Part shown: positions 21,078 to 32,351 of the stretch, piece after piece
How the letters are laid out: each line of letters opens with the position of its first letter
Position numbering within the stretch: position 1 is the stretch's first letter
From: Sclerotiophoma versabilis
Taxonomy: Eukaryota; Ascomycota; Dothideomycetes; Pleosporales; Didymellaceae
Direction of reading: 5' to 3'
NCBI GenBank assembly: GCA_012274445.1
Contig: JAAROD010000093.1
Location: forward strand, 2,046,001 to 2,110,000
DNA length: 64,000 bases
The notes under the pieces: model-generated
Told to the model about the DNA's origin: nothing
Databases searched by the model: none
What the model saw: the letters and a program-made list of their open reading frames with translations, nothing else
Position numbers and translations under genes: made by a program

Positions 21078-23552
21078 GTTGTTGAAGAGGAAGTAGTGGA
21101 TGTGGTTAATGTCGGTGTTGGAGAAGAAGACGCTCGACACCTGAGTCAATAAAGGAGAGTGGTATGCTATGTCAACAACAAGAGTGGAAAGAGCGATGGT
21201 CGGTGAAGCAGTAGAATTAGAAGAGGTGAGGGGGTAGTGCGGGAGGCAAGTATATATAACCAAAGCATATTAATAGTCATTTTAAGAAGGAGAGAGAACC
21301 CACGTGGAGAAGCAGGCAAGCCCGGAGCACGAGCTCATGCAGCTGCGTAAGGCGAAAGCTTGGTCGAGGCCTCAAACAGTTGGTTCCGGGAGTGTGCCGT
21401 TTTGGGCGCTGTCAAGCTGTGAAGCGAAGGAGTGGGTGCGACACCAAGCTGCAGGCTATCCGTCCAACAAGTGCGTTAGGCAAGGATCCCGGTCGGCCGG
21501 GGAGCAAGTGATGGCCGAGCTTCACAGAGAAGAAGAGAAGGAACGCAATCAAGAGTTCAGCCGAGCAAACCAGGTAGTATGCAAGACGACGTTGCCGGTC
21601 CAAGACCAGCCCTGTCCACTACACTGGAACGGTGTAGTTCTGACGAACCACGAACGACTCGGTCCCACAACCAATCAGGGATTGACGCTGCCTGAATGGG
21701 ACTTGATGAGCCTGAAAGGATGGACAAGTCCTTGATCACTCGTCAGGTCGATACGCGGAAGGTCTAAGTTTGAGACTGGTGCAGTAGCAGGGTTGTTGGT
21801 GCGCCGAAAACTTTGTTTCCAGCCCGTAAACCTTCGCAAGCCCCGCAGTCAGGCTCCGAGCCGCTTTAGAGCGAGTTTTTGATTCATTTAAGGGATGAGA
21901 GCTCACATTAAAGGCTCAATGACGGTAAAGCCAGAGCAGAGCCGAGGCAAGATCAGGGTGCTGCAGACGAGAGGCGAGGCGTTATGATGTGTCGTGATGG
22001 TGGGATGGTGACGACCCGGCAGTGTGCTGCGGTAATCGGCAGTGCAGCACGTTTGTTGCAGGGGGGAAAAGCACAATTCCGCATGGCGTGAGCCAATTAG
22101 CGAAGGTTCTCCATATAGCCTAGAATGTATGGATCCATGTCAGTTCGAAATAGGCTAACGTCAGACGTTGAGAATAGCTAGCAGTCGGCTGCGTCCGCAA
22201 GCAGTCCAACGCCTCCTTCAAGATAATCTTGCAACGACGGGCGCCATTACTCGGCGTGCGCCAGCTTCCAGCGTGCGTCCGGCGACTGACATGTAGGGAT
22301 CGAATGTGCGACACGACAGGGCCAACTCGAGCATTGCAAGTGATATCGTGTAACGGGGTGTACTCCTTGTTCCATGGTCGCGCTACTGTGCCAGCGAACA
22401 GGTTCGCATAGAGTTGGACCCGCATGGCCGATGATGAAGCTACGCGTCTGCCCCGCAGTATAAAATTCGGGGGTATGAAGCGGTACAGTAATAAGAGCAT
22501 CGGTATGAGAACGCTTAATAACCGACTGTCAATGCAAAGCTCAGTCATGGAACTCGAGGCAGCATTAGGCGATGTCGAACGGCGTTCGGTGGGGACTGCT
22601 ACATTGCATCTGTTCCAATGAACGTCTGTAGTGACATCGAATAGTGTTCGCGTGGTGGCTTGTGACAATGGATGCTGAAGCAGTGTTCCACGGCAGTGAG
22701 AAGTGGAATTGAGGGCAAGTTGTGTCCAATTCACGAACTTTATTACGCCGCTACAAATTGACAGCCAGAGGCGTTCCATGCCGTTGGTCACGCGCCCTTC
22801 CTTTGACAAATCCTTGTATAGGGCATACGAGCGCTTTCTGGGAAGCTCTTAACGCTGTTCAATCAAAGCGAAAATTAAATTGACTTCAAGCCATGAAGCC
22901 GCAATCGAGATGACACGCTTACATAGTACCCACGGAAACAGGAACAACGGTGCCCGGACGAAAGCTAGGCCTTCTCCGTAGTTCGTTTTGACTCGGAAAT
23001 TTTGATGCCTGGTTCCTGGATTTCACAGCCGCTGCTGCCGATGCGGAGGCCTCTGCGACCGGGTAACCTCCATTTCCTCAACGTCGCCAACCTTAAGTGA
23101 TCTGATCTCGGGCCGGATCATAGCCATCTGCAAATATAGAAGCGACTGATGCTGAATGAAAATGCCAGATGACTGGCCGATGCTGGCGTCAACAATCGTG
23201 ATCCATTTGATGCCGACACTGCGCCGTTTGACTTGTAGTGTCCGTACCTCAACTATGAAGACGAAGGTTGAGGCGAGAAGAAAGTTTTAGGAGAAGGCTT
23301 GCCTCCTAAATGCTTCATGTCGCAGAGTTACAGACGGTCCTTCCTGTTCCTGGATAAAATGCTCAAAATGATGGGCGGTGAGTTCGAGGTAGGAGCAGGT
23401 GCGGAGTCGGAACTTTTTTCGCCGACCGCAGCTGCGATGATGCACCCTGGCAGTTTTATCGTCACTGCGACGAAACATTGAACCTGCAAACACAGATTAC
23501 ACCTCACCACGAGAGCGACTTCACCTTAAATTTATCTGGACCACCGCCATCG
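21078..23552. other. 2.5 kb intergenic region
   Basis: Between the 94-residue gene (minus) and the FAM210-like gene (plus), so it contains both promoters. Apart from the TATA-like element no feature is supported. A 229-codon minus-strand frame at 22120-22809 has no coding character I trust. Confidence 0.5.
21251..21259 (-). promoter_or_regulatory. TATA-box-like element
   Basis: TTATATATA on the minus strand, 174 bp upstream of the ATG of the 94-residue gene, at a distance that would give a leader of roughly 140 nt. Position and sequence only; no expression evidence. Confidence 0.4.
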
Positions 23553-24370
23553 ATGAAGACGCGAATTGCACGTATATGGACAGAGCAGCTCCTGTTTGGA
23601 GGCTCTCAGGCAACCAGGAGCTCTGTTGCGCGCCAACCAGCGCCTTTCTTGAGGAGCCTCTTTTCTTCGGCACAAAACCCAGCCAGGACTCGATTACAAC
23701 CCAAAGGTCTTCAGCAAACTGCGTTGCTATACCTTCGATTCCAACGATCCGCCCTCGCACGCCGCCTCCGCTCTGTCCGCTTCAATAGCAACAAGCCGAA
23801 TGGGTCACATCATGACCCAACGCCACACTTAGGCAGTCCTGAGCCAGCGCAATCGCTTTCGCAGAAACTCAAGGCTCTCTCGAAAGAATATGGTTGGGCA
23901 GCTTTGGGGGTATATCTGGGCTTGTCTGCTCTGGATTTCCCACTCTGCTTCCTTGCTGTACGGCTGCTTGGCACAGACAGAATAGGGCACTACGAAGAAG
24001 TAGTCAAGGATGGCTTCTGGAACCTCGTGAGATTAGTCATCCCAGACGCAGGCACTATATCAGCCGAGAAGCACGCGCGAGATGAGACTGCTGAGGCCAC
24101 GCTGAGGGAAGGTAGTCTGGACGCTGGTGAAGTAGCAGCTGTAAAGGCACGAAACGGTGGTGATGCATGTAAGTTCAACTTCGAACCTTCTGTTCAAGCA
24201 GTAGCTAATAGAGTCAAGCAATCTGGACACAGCTCGGCTTGGCCTACCTGGTACACAAATCTCTGATCTTCTTCAGGGTCCCACTTACTGCTGCCGTCTT
24301 ACCAAAGGTCGTGAAGACACTCAGGAAGTGGGGCTACAATATCGGAAAGAAAAAGCCAAAGACGGAGTGA
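23553..24370 (+). CDS. DUF1279 / FAM210-like mitochondrial membrane protein
   Basis: Members of this family sit in the mitochondrial inner membrane; human FAM210A/B and a yeast relative are linked to mitochondrial translation or respiration (family knowledge). CDS join(23553..24168, 24219..24370), 255 residues. The N-terminal ~75 residues are Arg/Ser/Ala-rich without acids, a likely import presequence (ending near RRLRSVRFNS). The domain starts LSKEYGWAALGVYLGLSALDF (in part) with a membrane segment, and after the 50-bp intron continues SIWTQLGLAYLVHKSLIF and RVPLTAAVLPKVVKTLRKWG. The intron (GTAAGT...CAAG) splits a Ser codon. The start chosen is the first ATG; the open frame begins earlier with a non-ATG codon. 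The insert of ~70 residues between the two membrane halves is acidic and Ala/Glu-rich. Confidence 0.88.
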
Positions 24371-25992
24371 GCCTGATTCAATTTCTGACTCCTGGAAAAG
24401 CTTCCAACAACACTTCCAATTCACCTTTGAGCTCAAGGTCGGCCGGCCTTCGGCTCTTCATGCATTATGACACTGTAATCCTCACCCTATGTAAGATAAG
24501 CTTGTAAGAGAACTTACCTCTGCCTGCAAGGCATATCATTGCAACTCCGTACACGAGCCGCTGCGAAGTCCACGCGTATAGCATGACCATGCTCACTCTC
24601 AAGGGTGCCACAGGTATAGACTTTACCCACTATACAGACAACGAGGTGCACTACTCAATCTGTGCACTCATAGCTCTTCGCCTTAAAATTTATCATTCCG
24701 CCTGCTCAAAGCATCCCAAAGCACGGATCCCCATAGCTTGAACCATCTGTTCAGAAGTGTGACAGCTTCCGCCTTTAACACCTGTACGTGAGCAGGAAGA
24801 CTCCCCACACTACTCATCATCGTCAACCTCTCCACTGGCTAGTCACGTCGGGCCACTCTCACCACGCCCAACTACCAAGAGCACTCACGTACTTACCACA
24901 CTCACAGCTCGGCGCAAATCCTAACTCCCTAGCCCCTATTCAGTGTCTTTCCCAGGACGGAGGCGCAGCACTTGCTGCACATTATCCGCACTGGCAAACC
25001 TAATCTTCACTTCAACCAAAGCCTACCTACACCCTACCCGAACCTTAGGATCCGTCTGCCCGTCCATACACAGCCTCCCTTTTATACGAAATATGTTCAG
25101 GAGGTACGATTCCACACTTCTACACAAGTCACGGCTGCTAGACGCATCTTTTCTGTTCGCAAGACACACAGAACGACCTTGATGCGAGCACGCGTGTTTC
25201 GCCCCACGGATCGCGAATGCGAGTGTAGCCGACTCGAAGCAGTGCCGAATATAGTGTGATGGAGACAACATACGGAGGCAACATGCGCGACACTTACTCG
25301 CGCACGTCACTGCTTAAAACATAAGATTGAATCTTTCTATCTAGGAAAGTGTTGGCAGAAAAAAACGTCTAGCACTTAGCATTTGGTTGCAAAGAATTAA
25401 TGTTATTGCGACCCATCATCGCGGATCTGCCTTCAAGAGCTATAGGGATTCTCGCTTTTCCTCATGAAGTCGACGACCTGGGAGGCTTGGGACCGACGGG
25501 GAATGCAGACATGTGTCTTTCTGTATATATGTACGTCTTGGCAGATGCATGTGTCGCGAATACTTTCTGCTGTGCGCATGCGAATGTGTCCGGGATTGCA
25601 GAATAGTTTCCACGGCAGCCTGCTGCCTTGTAACGTGATGTTGTTCGAGTTCGTATTCGCATCCATGGTTCAAGAATGGTAATTACAGCAGGGAAGTATG
25701 ACACCATCAAGGTTCATTGTCGAACGTTTTCACAACTTCGCGAGAGTGAAGAGAGTGTTCTTGCAGTATCTGAAAGCTCATACTGAGTCGGCGCCATCGT
25801 ACCGAATGTACCTACTATCACATACTGAGACAAGGTAACTACAGATGCGGACCGGCAGTGAAGAATTTGGGATTTGCTGGGTTTGATTTTCATCTGACAG
25901 ATTCGATTTTTGGGTATCGACGTCTGTAGCCCTCTCCTATAAATATTGTATGACTAAGCTTGTACTATTGTATGCTTATTCTACTGCTCTCT
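24371..25992. other. 1.6 kb convergent intergenic region
   Basis: Lies between two converging genes, so mainly 3' UTRs. No gene or repeat supported. Confidence 0.55.
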
Positions 25993-28020
25993 TTAACGGG
26001 CAGCAGGTGCCTGTATCATCTCTGGCTGCTTCGCGATTGCGGCTGCTTTCTTCGCGTCTGAGATCTCCAGCACACTCATGCCCATACCACTTAGATACTG
26101 TTCGAAGCTACCGAGCACGTTGTGTAACCCTTTCTGCAAACATTCCCTGATCTGGTCGACCTCCGCGACCTTCTTGCGCTCTGCTTCAGGCTTAGCCAGC
26201 GTGTCTCTGTCGCTCCAATGAATCTGCAGGCTCGCTACGTATGCGTCGAGTTTATTTGTAGCAGCGGTGAATGTACGGATGATAGCCGGCACGCTCTCGT
26301 GGAATCGTCCAATCGAGTCTTCCGGAATGGAATATACAGCAAGATTTGTGAGCGCGGTGATGGCATTGCAAATCAGCGAGATGCGGGAGTATGGTGCACC
26401 GAGGACGACAAGCTTTGTCCTACGCGGCAGTGAGTGGCTAAAGAGATAACCGAATGGTGAAGAGAGGATCTTAGTAGATGCGGTCGACGCAACGGACTCG
26501 GCTTGCTGAGCACCCTCTTGTGCCTTTTTCAAGCCCTTGTTGATAGCCTCACGACCGTACGCTTGCTGGGAGTTGCCGGGTGAGCTGTGCATCTTCGCGA
26601 TACCGGAGGTCGCAGCCTCGAAATGTTCCCATTTTGTGCTAGGCTTTGGTGGCAGTGCTACGACCTGCTTCTCATCTTTGAGAGGCTGGGAAATCTGTGG
26701 GACTAAGTTGACGGATGGCGTTGGTTGCGGGGCGGCAGAGGCAGCTGCAGGTTGATAGGACGGGTCAAGGCCGACGTTCAGGCGATCGATAAGGAGCTTG
26801 ATCTCTGCGAGACAAAAATCCGTAATTTGCTGGAAGGTAGGAGCTCTCTTGCGTCCCATTTCAGCGTAGATGGTCTTGCGGCGGTCAGAGAATGCATCTG
26901 TGATCAGAGCCAACTCCCAAAATGCCATAGCCTAATATCAGGTTAGGAACGTAAGATGATTTCGAGATAATGCCACGCACCTTGTTGATCTCCTTATTAG
27001 ACTTCAAGCCATTCAGCAACGTTCCATTGGGATCCTTGGAATCACTAGTGATGGGCTTGTTGTTCTTCAGTGGCTCTTGTGCAATGTACAAGTCGAAGGC
27101 CTTGTTGGCAAATTCCCACAGTAACACTAGCAGCGTTCCTTCTGTGACAAATTTGGCTACCAATGGTGCAAAAGGGGCCAGTCCAGTAGGCTTAGAGGTT
27201 TTCGACAAGCTGATGAAGTTCCGGCTGAAACTGTAGTAGTACTCCCACAACAGGTGACGGGGCCCAACGAAGTAGAGGGTAGTTCCAGAAACGGTAACAA
27301 ATAATGCCAGGCTCGCCGCAGTAACGAACATGGATCGAAGCTGCTTCATAAGCACCATTCTTGGTTTGGGACCCCTCTTCACCGGTCCCTCAGCTGTTGC
27401 ATATTCGCCAAGATCTTTGGGTTGCATAGCCGGCACGTCAATTCGGTCGTAGTCCTTCCACAAATGCACGCTAGCTTGAGCGACCGCCAGCGCCATGAAC
27501 AAGAAGCGTAGGTATAGTGGCCGTTCGTTCAGCTTGAGCCTCTCGTGAGCGCGCCCAAGCTCGGTAAGGTTGAGCCTGTCCTTCTCGGTACGTGACCATA
27601 TGTAGACCTCGTTGTACAGCCAGGCGGAGAACGCGTAGAAGGCGAGAGTGAGAATGGTGTTCTTCCTGAGGAAGTACTTCTGGAAGGTTTCGGCGCGTGT
27701 CAAAGTCTGTCGATGGCCAACATGCCATTGCGCGATTCGAAGCAGATATATTGTGAGGGCAGGGATGAAGAGAAGAAGTGTGCGAATGCCGGTGGGACCG
27801 AAAGGGAGCCATAGCCACAGTACTGCATGCCTGATCAGTAGAAGCTTACTGGCGCATGAAAGATTGTCTTACAGCTGTTCCATTCGCCCATCCAACATGC
27901 AATGGCGTAACATAGCAATACCGTGTATCTGCTGGCTCTTATGAATCTCGTGTGAAGTGACGGTGTCAGATAGTCGCGGTAGGGACGCGTCCCAGTGCCC
28001 AAAGGTGTGAGGGCTGCCAT
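25993..28020 (-). CDS. NDC1: nucleoporin NDC1 (Ndc1/Nup membrane protein)
   Basis: Transmembrane nucleoporin that anchors the nuclear pore complex and, in yeasts, inserts the spindle pole body into the nuclear envelope. CDS join(25993..26931, 26981..27822, 27873..28020), 642 residues. Both introns (about 50 bp, GTAAGA...GCAG and GTGCGT...TTAG) close in frame: MGEWNS+LLWLWLPFGPTGIRT and NKEINK+AMAFWELALIT. The first ~300 residues hold about six membrane segments; the rest is the soluble region with a Pro/Ser-rich linker (~395-440) and a helical C-terminal part (ILSSPFGYLFSHSLPRRTK is family-like). It shares a 399-bp divergent promoter with PEP12. Confidence 0.9.
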
Positions 28021-28419
28021 CTTTACGTGCAGCGGTGTTTGCGCAAACTTCAGTCGATTGAGGCTGGTCGAAGCTTATATCATGGCAACACCAACGAAGA
28101 AGACAGGCGTCGCACTGCCAGCAGAAAGGAAAGACCGAAGTGGGGCTGGTGCAGCAGTGAAAGCAGCTCAACTTTCTCAAACAAACAATCGGCGGCCCAC
28201 GAGATGATCCACACCGACTTGCCGCAGCTTGGCACAATGACGAACGCCGCCGCAGGTACTGCCGAGGATCCAACTTCCAGGTAGCGGCATCAACACTCTC
28301 ACCCCTCTCCAGGCTCCCACATTCGTCTCATACTGGTCTCATACTGGTCGCATACACCAAGACGTCACTCCCGTAATCCCAAAGATCGATTTCAGCCCTT
28401 GTTGCACTTATCCGGCAGC
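28021..28419. promoter_or_regulatory. divergent promoter, NDC1 / PEP12
   Basis: A 399-bp gap between divergent start codons. A 41-codon plus-strand reading frame beginning with ATG at 28082 could be an upstream ORF if the PEP12 transcript starts early. A 10-bp TCATACTGGT motif is repeated in tandem near 28329-28348. Confidence 0.5.
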
Positions 28420-29285
28420 ATGTCTTTTCAGCGCAGCTCTGCTCTTGAGAGCCAGCCGACCACCTGGAGGCGCGAGGATGACCCTCAATACGCCGATGAC
28501 CCAGAATTCCGTGACTTTGCCAGCAAGATCTCTGACGACCTGTTCGCCCTCACTCGCAACGTTGCACGCCTATCCACCGAGCTTTCGAAGCTGGGGACGA
28601 AGCATGAGACAGCACGAGTCCGGGAAAGGGTCAAGAGCACGACCGAAGAGACCGCGGAAAAGTTCAAGGAGATTGGAGAGGGCGTCAAAAAGATCAGCCA
28701 GTGGCACGATGTCGGGGTACGTTACAGTCATGCCTGAGTATGCGGAGATGAAAGGCTAACCGCAGGCAGCCGTCGCAGAGGTTCACGCAGTCGAAGCTTA
28801 GTCGCGAATTCAAGGCCTCGCTTACCGAATTTCAACAATTACAAAAGCAAGCTCTGGAGAAGGAGCGGGCGTCGACATCTGCCGCGCGAGCAGCTCTCGA
28901 CGACCAGGCATCACCAAGCGCAGAGCGCACTGAGTTCGGCCAGCAACAAGAGCAGGAGCAGCTACGCTTGGCAAATCAAGACGAAGTCGACTTTCAAGAA
29001 TCACTCATCATTGAGCGCGAGTCGGAGATTCGCAACATCGAGCAGTCGGTTGGTGAGCTTAACGAGCTGTTCCGTGATGTTGCGCACATGGTGCATGAGC
29101 AGGGTGCACAGCTCGACATCATTGAGGAGAATGTGGAAGTCACACATGATGCTTCCAGAGGCGCACATGTGAACTTGAAGCAGGCGAGCAACTACCAGAA
29201 GAGCGCGAGGAGTAAGGCTTGCATCCTCCTGCTCATTCTAGCCATCGTTCTGGTGATTATCATCCTGGCTGTGGTACTAGACTGA
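28420..29285 (+). CDS. PEP12: Pep12-type Qa-SNARE (syntaxin)
   Basis: Syntaxin of the late endosome/prevacuolar compartment that drives Golgi-to-endosome and vacuolar traffic. CDS join(28420..28716, 28770..29285), 270 residues. The 53-bp intron (GTACGT...GGCAG) joins SQWHDVG to PSQRFTQSKLSREFKASL (in part), matching the family. The N-terminal Habc helices span ~25-150. The SNARE motif (~180-245) contains HMVHEQGAQLDIIEEN with the zero-layer Gln, so it is a Qa-SNARE. It ends with one C-terminal membrane anchor (ILLLILAIVLVIIILAVVLD). With Ccz1 in the same window it belongs to endosome-vacuole traffic, though the two are not neighbours. Confidence 0.93.
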
Positions 29286-29646
29286 TCCTTGTCTGCACCT
29301 TGTTTCGATCTGATTTTTCCTAGCGTTTTTGATGTTACGAAGAGCTCTTATACCATGGCGTGGGGCGTACTGTCTGATTCTACATGGCCAGTCTTTTACG
29401 TGTTATGCAGCGTTATAGTGTTCAGTCAATGCAAACGCCGCGGGCTTCGTTCGTTTACTTGGGTCATTTTGCTACTCCGCATCTTCACCGTCATATCTAG
29501 TGTTACACTCCGAGGTTGCATTTGCCGATGTCACTCTTGCCTCCAATGTTTAGACGTCGTCAGTGCTCCAAAGTCGAGGCAGGTACGTTGAGTTTCGCCT
29601 CTTCACCTCCAACTCGAGGACTGTTCGACAACCTCCAGATCCCACC
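29286..29646. other. 361-bp intergenic region PEP12 - BTB gene
   Basis: Contains the PEP12 3' UTR and the BTB gene promoter. Nothing else seen. Confidence 0.5.
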
Positions 29647-30612
29647 ATGAGTGATGCGGTCAATAGGACGCGCAAGGCTATTCGAGCCCAGCTACTAAGG
29701 AATAACCCTTTCAGCCGGCCTGCCACTGCCCAGTCGACCAGGGCGCAGACAAGCGGTGCATATGAAGACGAGCCGCCACTTCACAGGTGTGCAGACACAC
29801 GAGGAAGACAGCCGCACGAGGCTAACAAGGTCTCCAGTATTATCGCCCGCCTTGCCACACCAGATACGGTCACGGTTGAAGTTGGATCTGAGCGAGTAAA
29901 GTACCACGTCTTCGAGACTTTCCTTAGCCACCACTCCGAATACTTCCAGCGTGCTCTTGCTGGGGTCTGGAGAGAGGCTTCCGAGCGTGTCGTGGTGCTT
30001 GGCAGTGACGTCGAATCCAGCATCTTCAACCTCTTCGTGGAATGGCTGTATACGCAGACACTGCCTGCTTTGTCGCCAGAATGGCGCCGCATCGCCGATC
30101 CTTTACACCCTTACAGCGTCTCAGCCAAGATGCTCCGCCTGAAACTCTACGTATTTGCCGACCGCTTTGTCGTGCCTCGACTGCGCGAGCAGCTCAACCG
30201 CGCTATCGTAAATGACTACGACTCTGACTGTCCGGCCCTCGAAGAGTACGAGACGATTACATATGCCTTTCACAACCTGCCAGCCACCGATCCAATCTTG
30301 GACCTTATCGTAGACCGCTATTTCATGGTATGGAGGCTTGATCTCGACGAAGGTGAGGACGAGGAGGCCTACGAGACTCTCCCGCATGAGTTCCTGCTGC
30401 GATTCTACAAGCGGATCGGCAAGTGGCGCAAGGACGACCTTCATGATCGCCACCAGCTTTTCAATATGGACTTCTGCAGCTACCACGACCACAGGACTGA
30501 GGAGGAGAAGCTACAGTGCCCGTACAAGACCCAGAAGATGAAGGCTGATCAAGTCTGGCTTACGCGAGAGCCACGAAATGAGCAAACCAGCTTCGAGACG
30601 GCTGCACCATGA
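29647..30612 (+). CDS. BTB/POZ domain protein
   Basis: Protein-interaction domain, often a dimer or a Cullin-3 adaptor; function unknown. Single exon, 321 residues from the ATG after CCCACC (the frame is open earlier only from a non-ATG codon). The N-terminal 70 residues are basic and disordered. The BTB fold spans ~77-180, starting TVTVEVGSERVKYHVFETFL, with the usual HSEYFQRAL and FNLFVEWLYT segments. The next ~100 residues (LKLYVFADRFVVPRLREQLN) are the helical part seen in many fungal BTB proteins. No kelch, MATH or zinc-finger domain. It converges on MVD1 with 138 bp between stop codons. Confidence 0.88.
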   Translation: MSDAVNRTRKAIRAQLLRNNPFSRPATAQSTRAQTSGAYEDEPPLHRCADTRGRQPHEANKVSSIIARLATPDTVTVEVGSERVKYHVFETFLSHHSEYFQRALAGVWREASERVVVLGSDVESSIFNLFVEWLYTQTLPALSPEWRRIADPLHPYSVSAKMLRLKLYVFADRFVVPRLREQLNRAIVNDYDSDCPALEEYETITYAFHNLPATDPILDLIVDRYFMVWRLDLDEGEDEEAYETLPHEFLLRFYKRIGKWRKDDLHDRHQLFNMDFCSYHDHRTEEEKLQCPYKTQKMKADQVWLTREPRNEQTSFETAAP

Positions 30613-30750
30613 GATGGCGGGCTATGTGAGGAGAAGTTTATCTAAGAGAACGTTGACACAGACAATGTTTGTACAGTGTATCATGCGAAGGTCAAGCGGG
30701 GTGGCCCTTGCTTTTGTTCGAGGGTATCTAATGCTACGCTTTTACAACGC

Positions 30751-31950
30751 TTAATACAGTACTGAGACTGGCTCGCCCCTCTCGTCGATCAGACTTTCCT
30801 CAGTCCTCACTGGACCCTCACCAACACCAGTCAAAATGATCCTGCTGACACCGTCCTTCAGCAGACTAACCGCAACCTCGGCCTCAGTATTGGCCTTCTC
30901 CGCTGCCTCATAGTTGCCTTCAACGGCGGCACCGCGTTCACCGCTCCAGCCCTCCTTGTTGGCCAGAAGAGTCTTGAAAACGCCAGCAACCTGCTTCTCA
31001 TTCTCCTCGAGATAGTAGATGACAGCATTTGGACCAGCATCGAATGTGTAGGCTGCAATGATTTTACCAGCAGCAGCGTTGATCTGCTCGACCATCTTGA
31101 TCGCTGCCCTTGAGACGTCGTTCAGGTAGAAGATGGGCGGGTATGTGTCCAGGCAGGTAGCGTGGAACGAGTTGCTGTCCATCATGGTGACTTTGGCGAA
31201 AGTCTCGAAGTCCTTGTTCTTGATCGCGTCCTGCATCTCCTTCATGCGCCTAGGCACAGTCTCGCTCGCCCTCGATACAAATAGAGAGGATGTGGCAACC
31301 GTGGTTTGCATGCCAGATGTGCTCGAGACGTCCTTCTTCGCGGCACTGACGACCAGGATGACGGCGCGCATGTTTGGCCAGTGGCTGGCGGGAGCGACCT
31401 CAAAAGCCTTGCTGTCCGAACCATCGGCGGCAGAGCCTTGTTCCCAGCCTACGTATCCGCCAAACAGACTCCTGCATGCTGAACCAGAGCCCTGACGAGC
31501 AATGCGCGAAAGCTCTGTAGGGTCCGCAGGCAGCTCGTAGAGGTTTGCAATTGCACGAACAAGAGCAGCAAACCCAGCAGCACTGCTAGCCAACCCAGCA
31601 GCGGTAGGGAAGTTGTTCTCAGACACAACTTTCAGCGGCAGATCTGCTAACTTGGGTGCGTTCGAGTCCTTGGCTTCGACCTCCTTCCTTAATGCTCTGA
31701 GCTCGCGGAAACAGGCTTGTGTTCGGGCGCCGGACACATCTTGCGGCTTGCCATTGAGCAGAAGGGAGTCCTCGGCAGGGAAGGAGGCGGAGCAGGAAGC
31801 GGTTGTATGTGTGCGCAGGTCGTTCTGCGAGAGGGTAACACTGAGAGAGGAGTTGGTGGGGAGGTTAAGCTTCGGATCGCGCTTGCCCCAGTATTTGATG
31901 ACGGCGATGTTTACGGGCGCGGTGGTACTGGCACGGTAGATCTCAGACAT
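30751..31950 (-). CDS. MVD1: diphosphomevalonate decarboxylase
   Basis: ATP-dependent decarboxylation of mevalonate diphosphate to isopentenyl diphosphate, the last mevalonate step before ergosterol and prenyl groups (ERG19 in yeast). Single exon, 399 residues, normal length. GHMP kinase fold: N-terminal APVNIAVIKYWGKRD, the ATP-binding loop FPTAAGLASSAAGFAAL (~115-131), SGSACRSLFGGYVGW, and the catalytic Asp in YTFDAGPNAVI (~307). Start is the first ATG (MSEIYRASTTAPVN), conserved in the family. It shares a 401-bp divergent promoter with CYC3. The product supplies the geranylgeranyl group used by Rho1, encoded 7 kb away. Confidence 0.96.
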   Translation of the reverse strand: MSEIYRASTTAPVNIAVIKYWGKRDPKLNLPTNSSLSVTLSQNDLRTHTTASCSASFPAEDSLLLNGKPQDVSGARTQACFRELRALRKEVEAKDSNAPKLADLPLKVVSENNFPTAAGLASSAAGFAALVRAIANLYELPADPTELSRIARQGSGSACRSLFGGYVGWEQGSAADGSDSKAFEVAPASHWPNMRAVILVVSAAKKDVSSTSGMQTTVATSSLFVSRASETVPRRMKEMQDAIKNKDFETFAKVTMMDSNSFHATCLDTYPPIFYLNDVSRAAIKMVEQINAAAGKIIAAYTFDAGPNAVIYYLEENEKQVAGVFKTLLANKEGWSGERGAAVEGNYEAAEKANTEAEVAVSLLKDGVSRIILTGVGEGPVRTEESLIDERGEPVSVLY

Positions 31951-32351
31951 GTTGGCGTTTGGAAGGTCTGACTGGTTTGAATCCAGAGGGGTGGAAAGAA
32001 AGGGGAATTGATGGTGGGGTTTGTTTATGCAGGGTCCAGCAGGCTCAACAACGAAGCAGGACGAGACAACTCAAGACCACTGCGGTTGATATAGGAACTT
32101 TCAGAACAGAAGATCTTCGTGTCTCCTTTTCCGACATCTATCGTTTTACCAGCCCTCGACTCATGAAACTAAACTCCTCCAAAGCGGCCAGCTAGCCCCA
32201 AAGCACTGTAGCCCAGGCCTGCCAATCAGAGAAGACGGCAATCACTACATGCCGATTAAAGTTCAAGTCCGAGCGTAAGTTTTCTGGCCATCTCGTCATT
32301 CGCGACTTGCCTTGCAACACCGCGCTCACATTTCGTCACACAACCGCCACA
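31951..32351. promoter_or_regulatory. divergent promoter, MVD1 / CYC3
   Basis: 401 bp between divergent start codons. No sterol-response or TATA element was recognised with confidence. Confidence 0.5.

Noticed and set aside
22120..22809. 229-codon minus-strand frame
   Set aside because: No domain, no splice context and a chance-like composition; kept out for lack of support.
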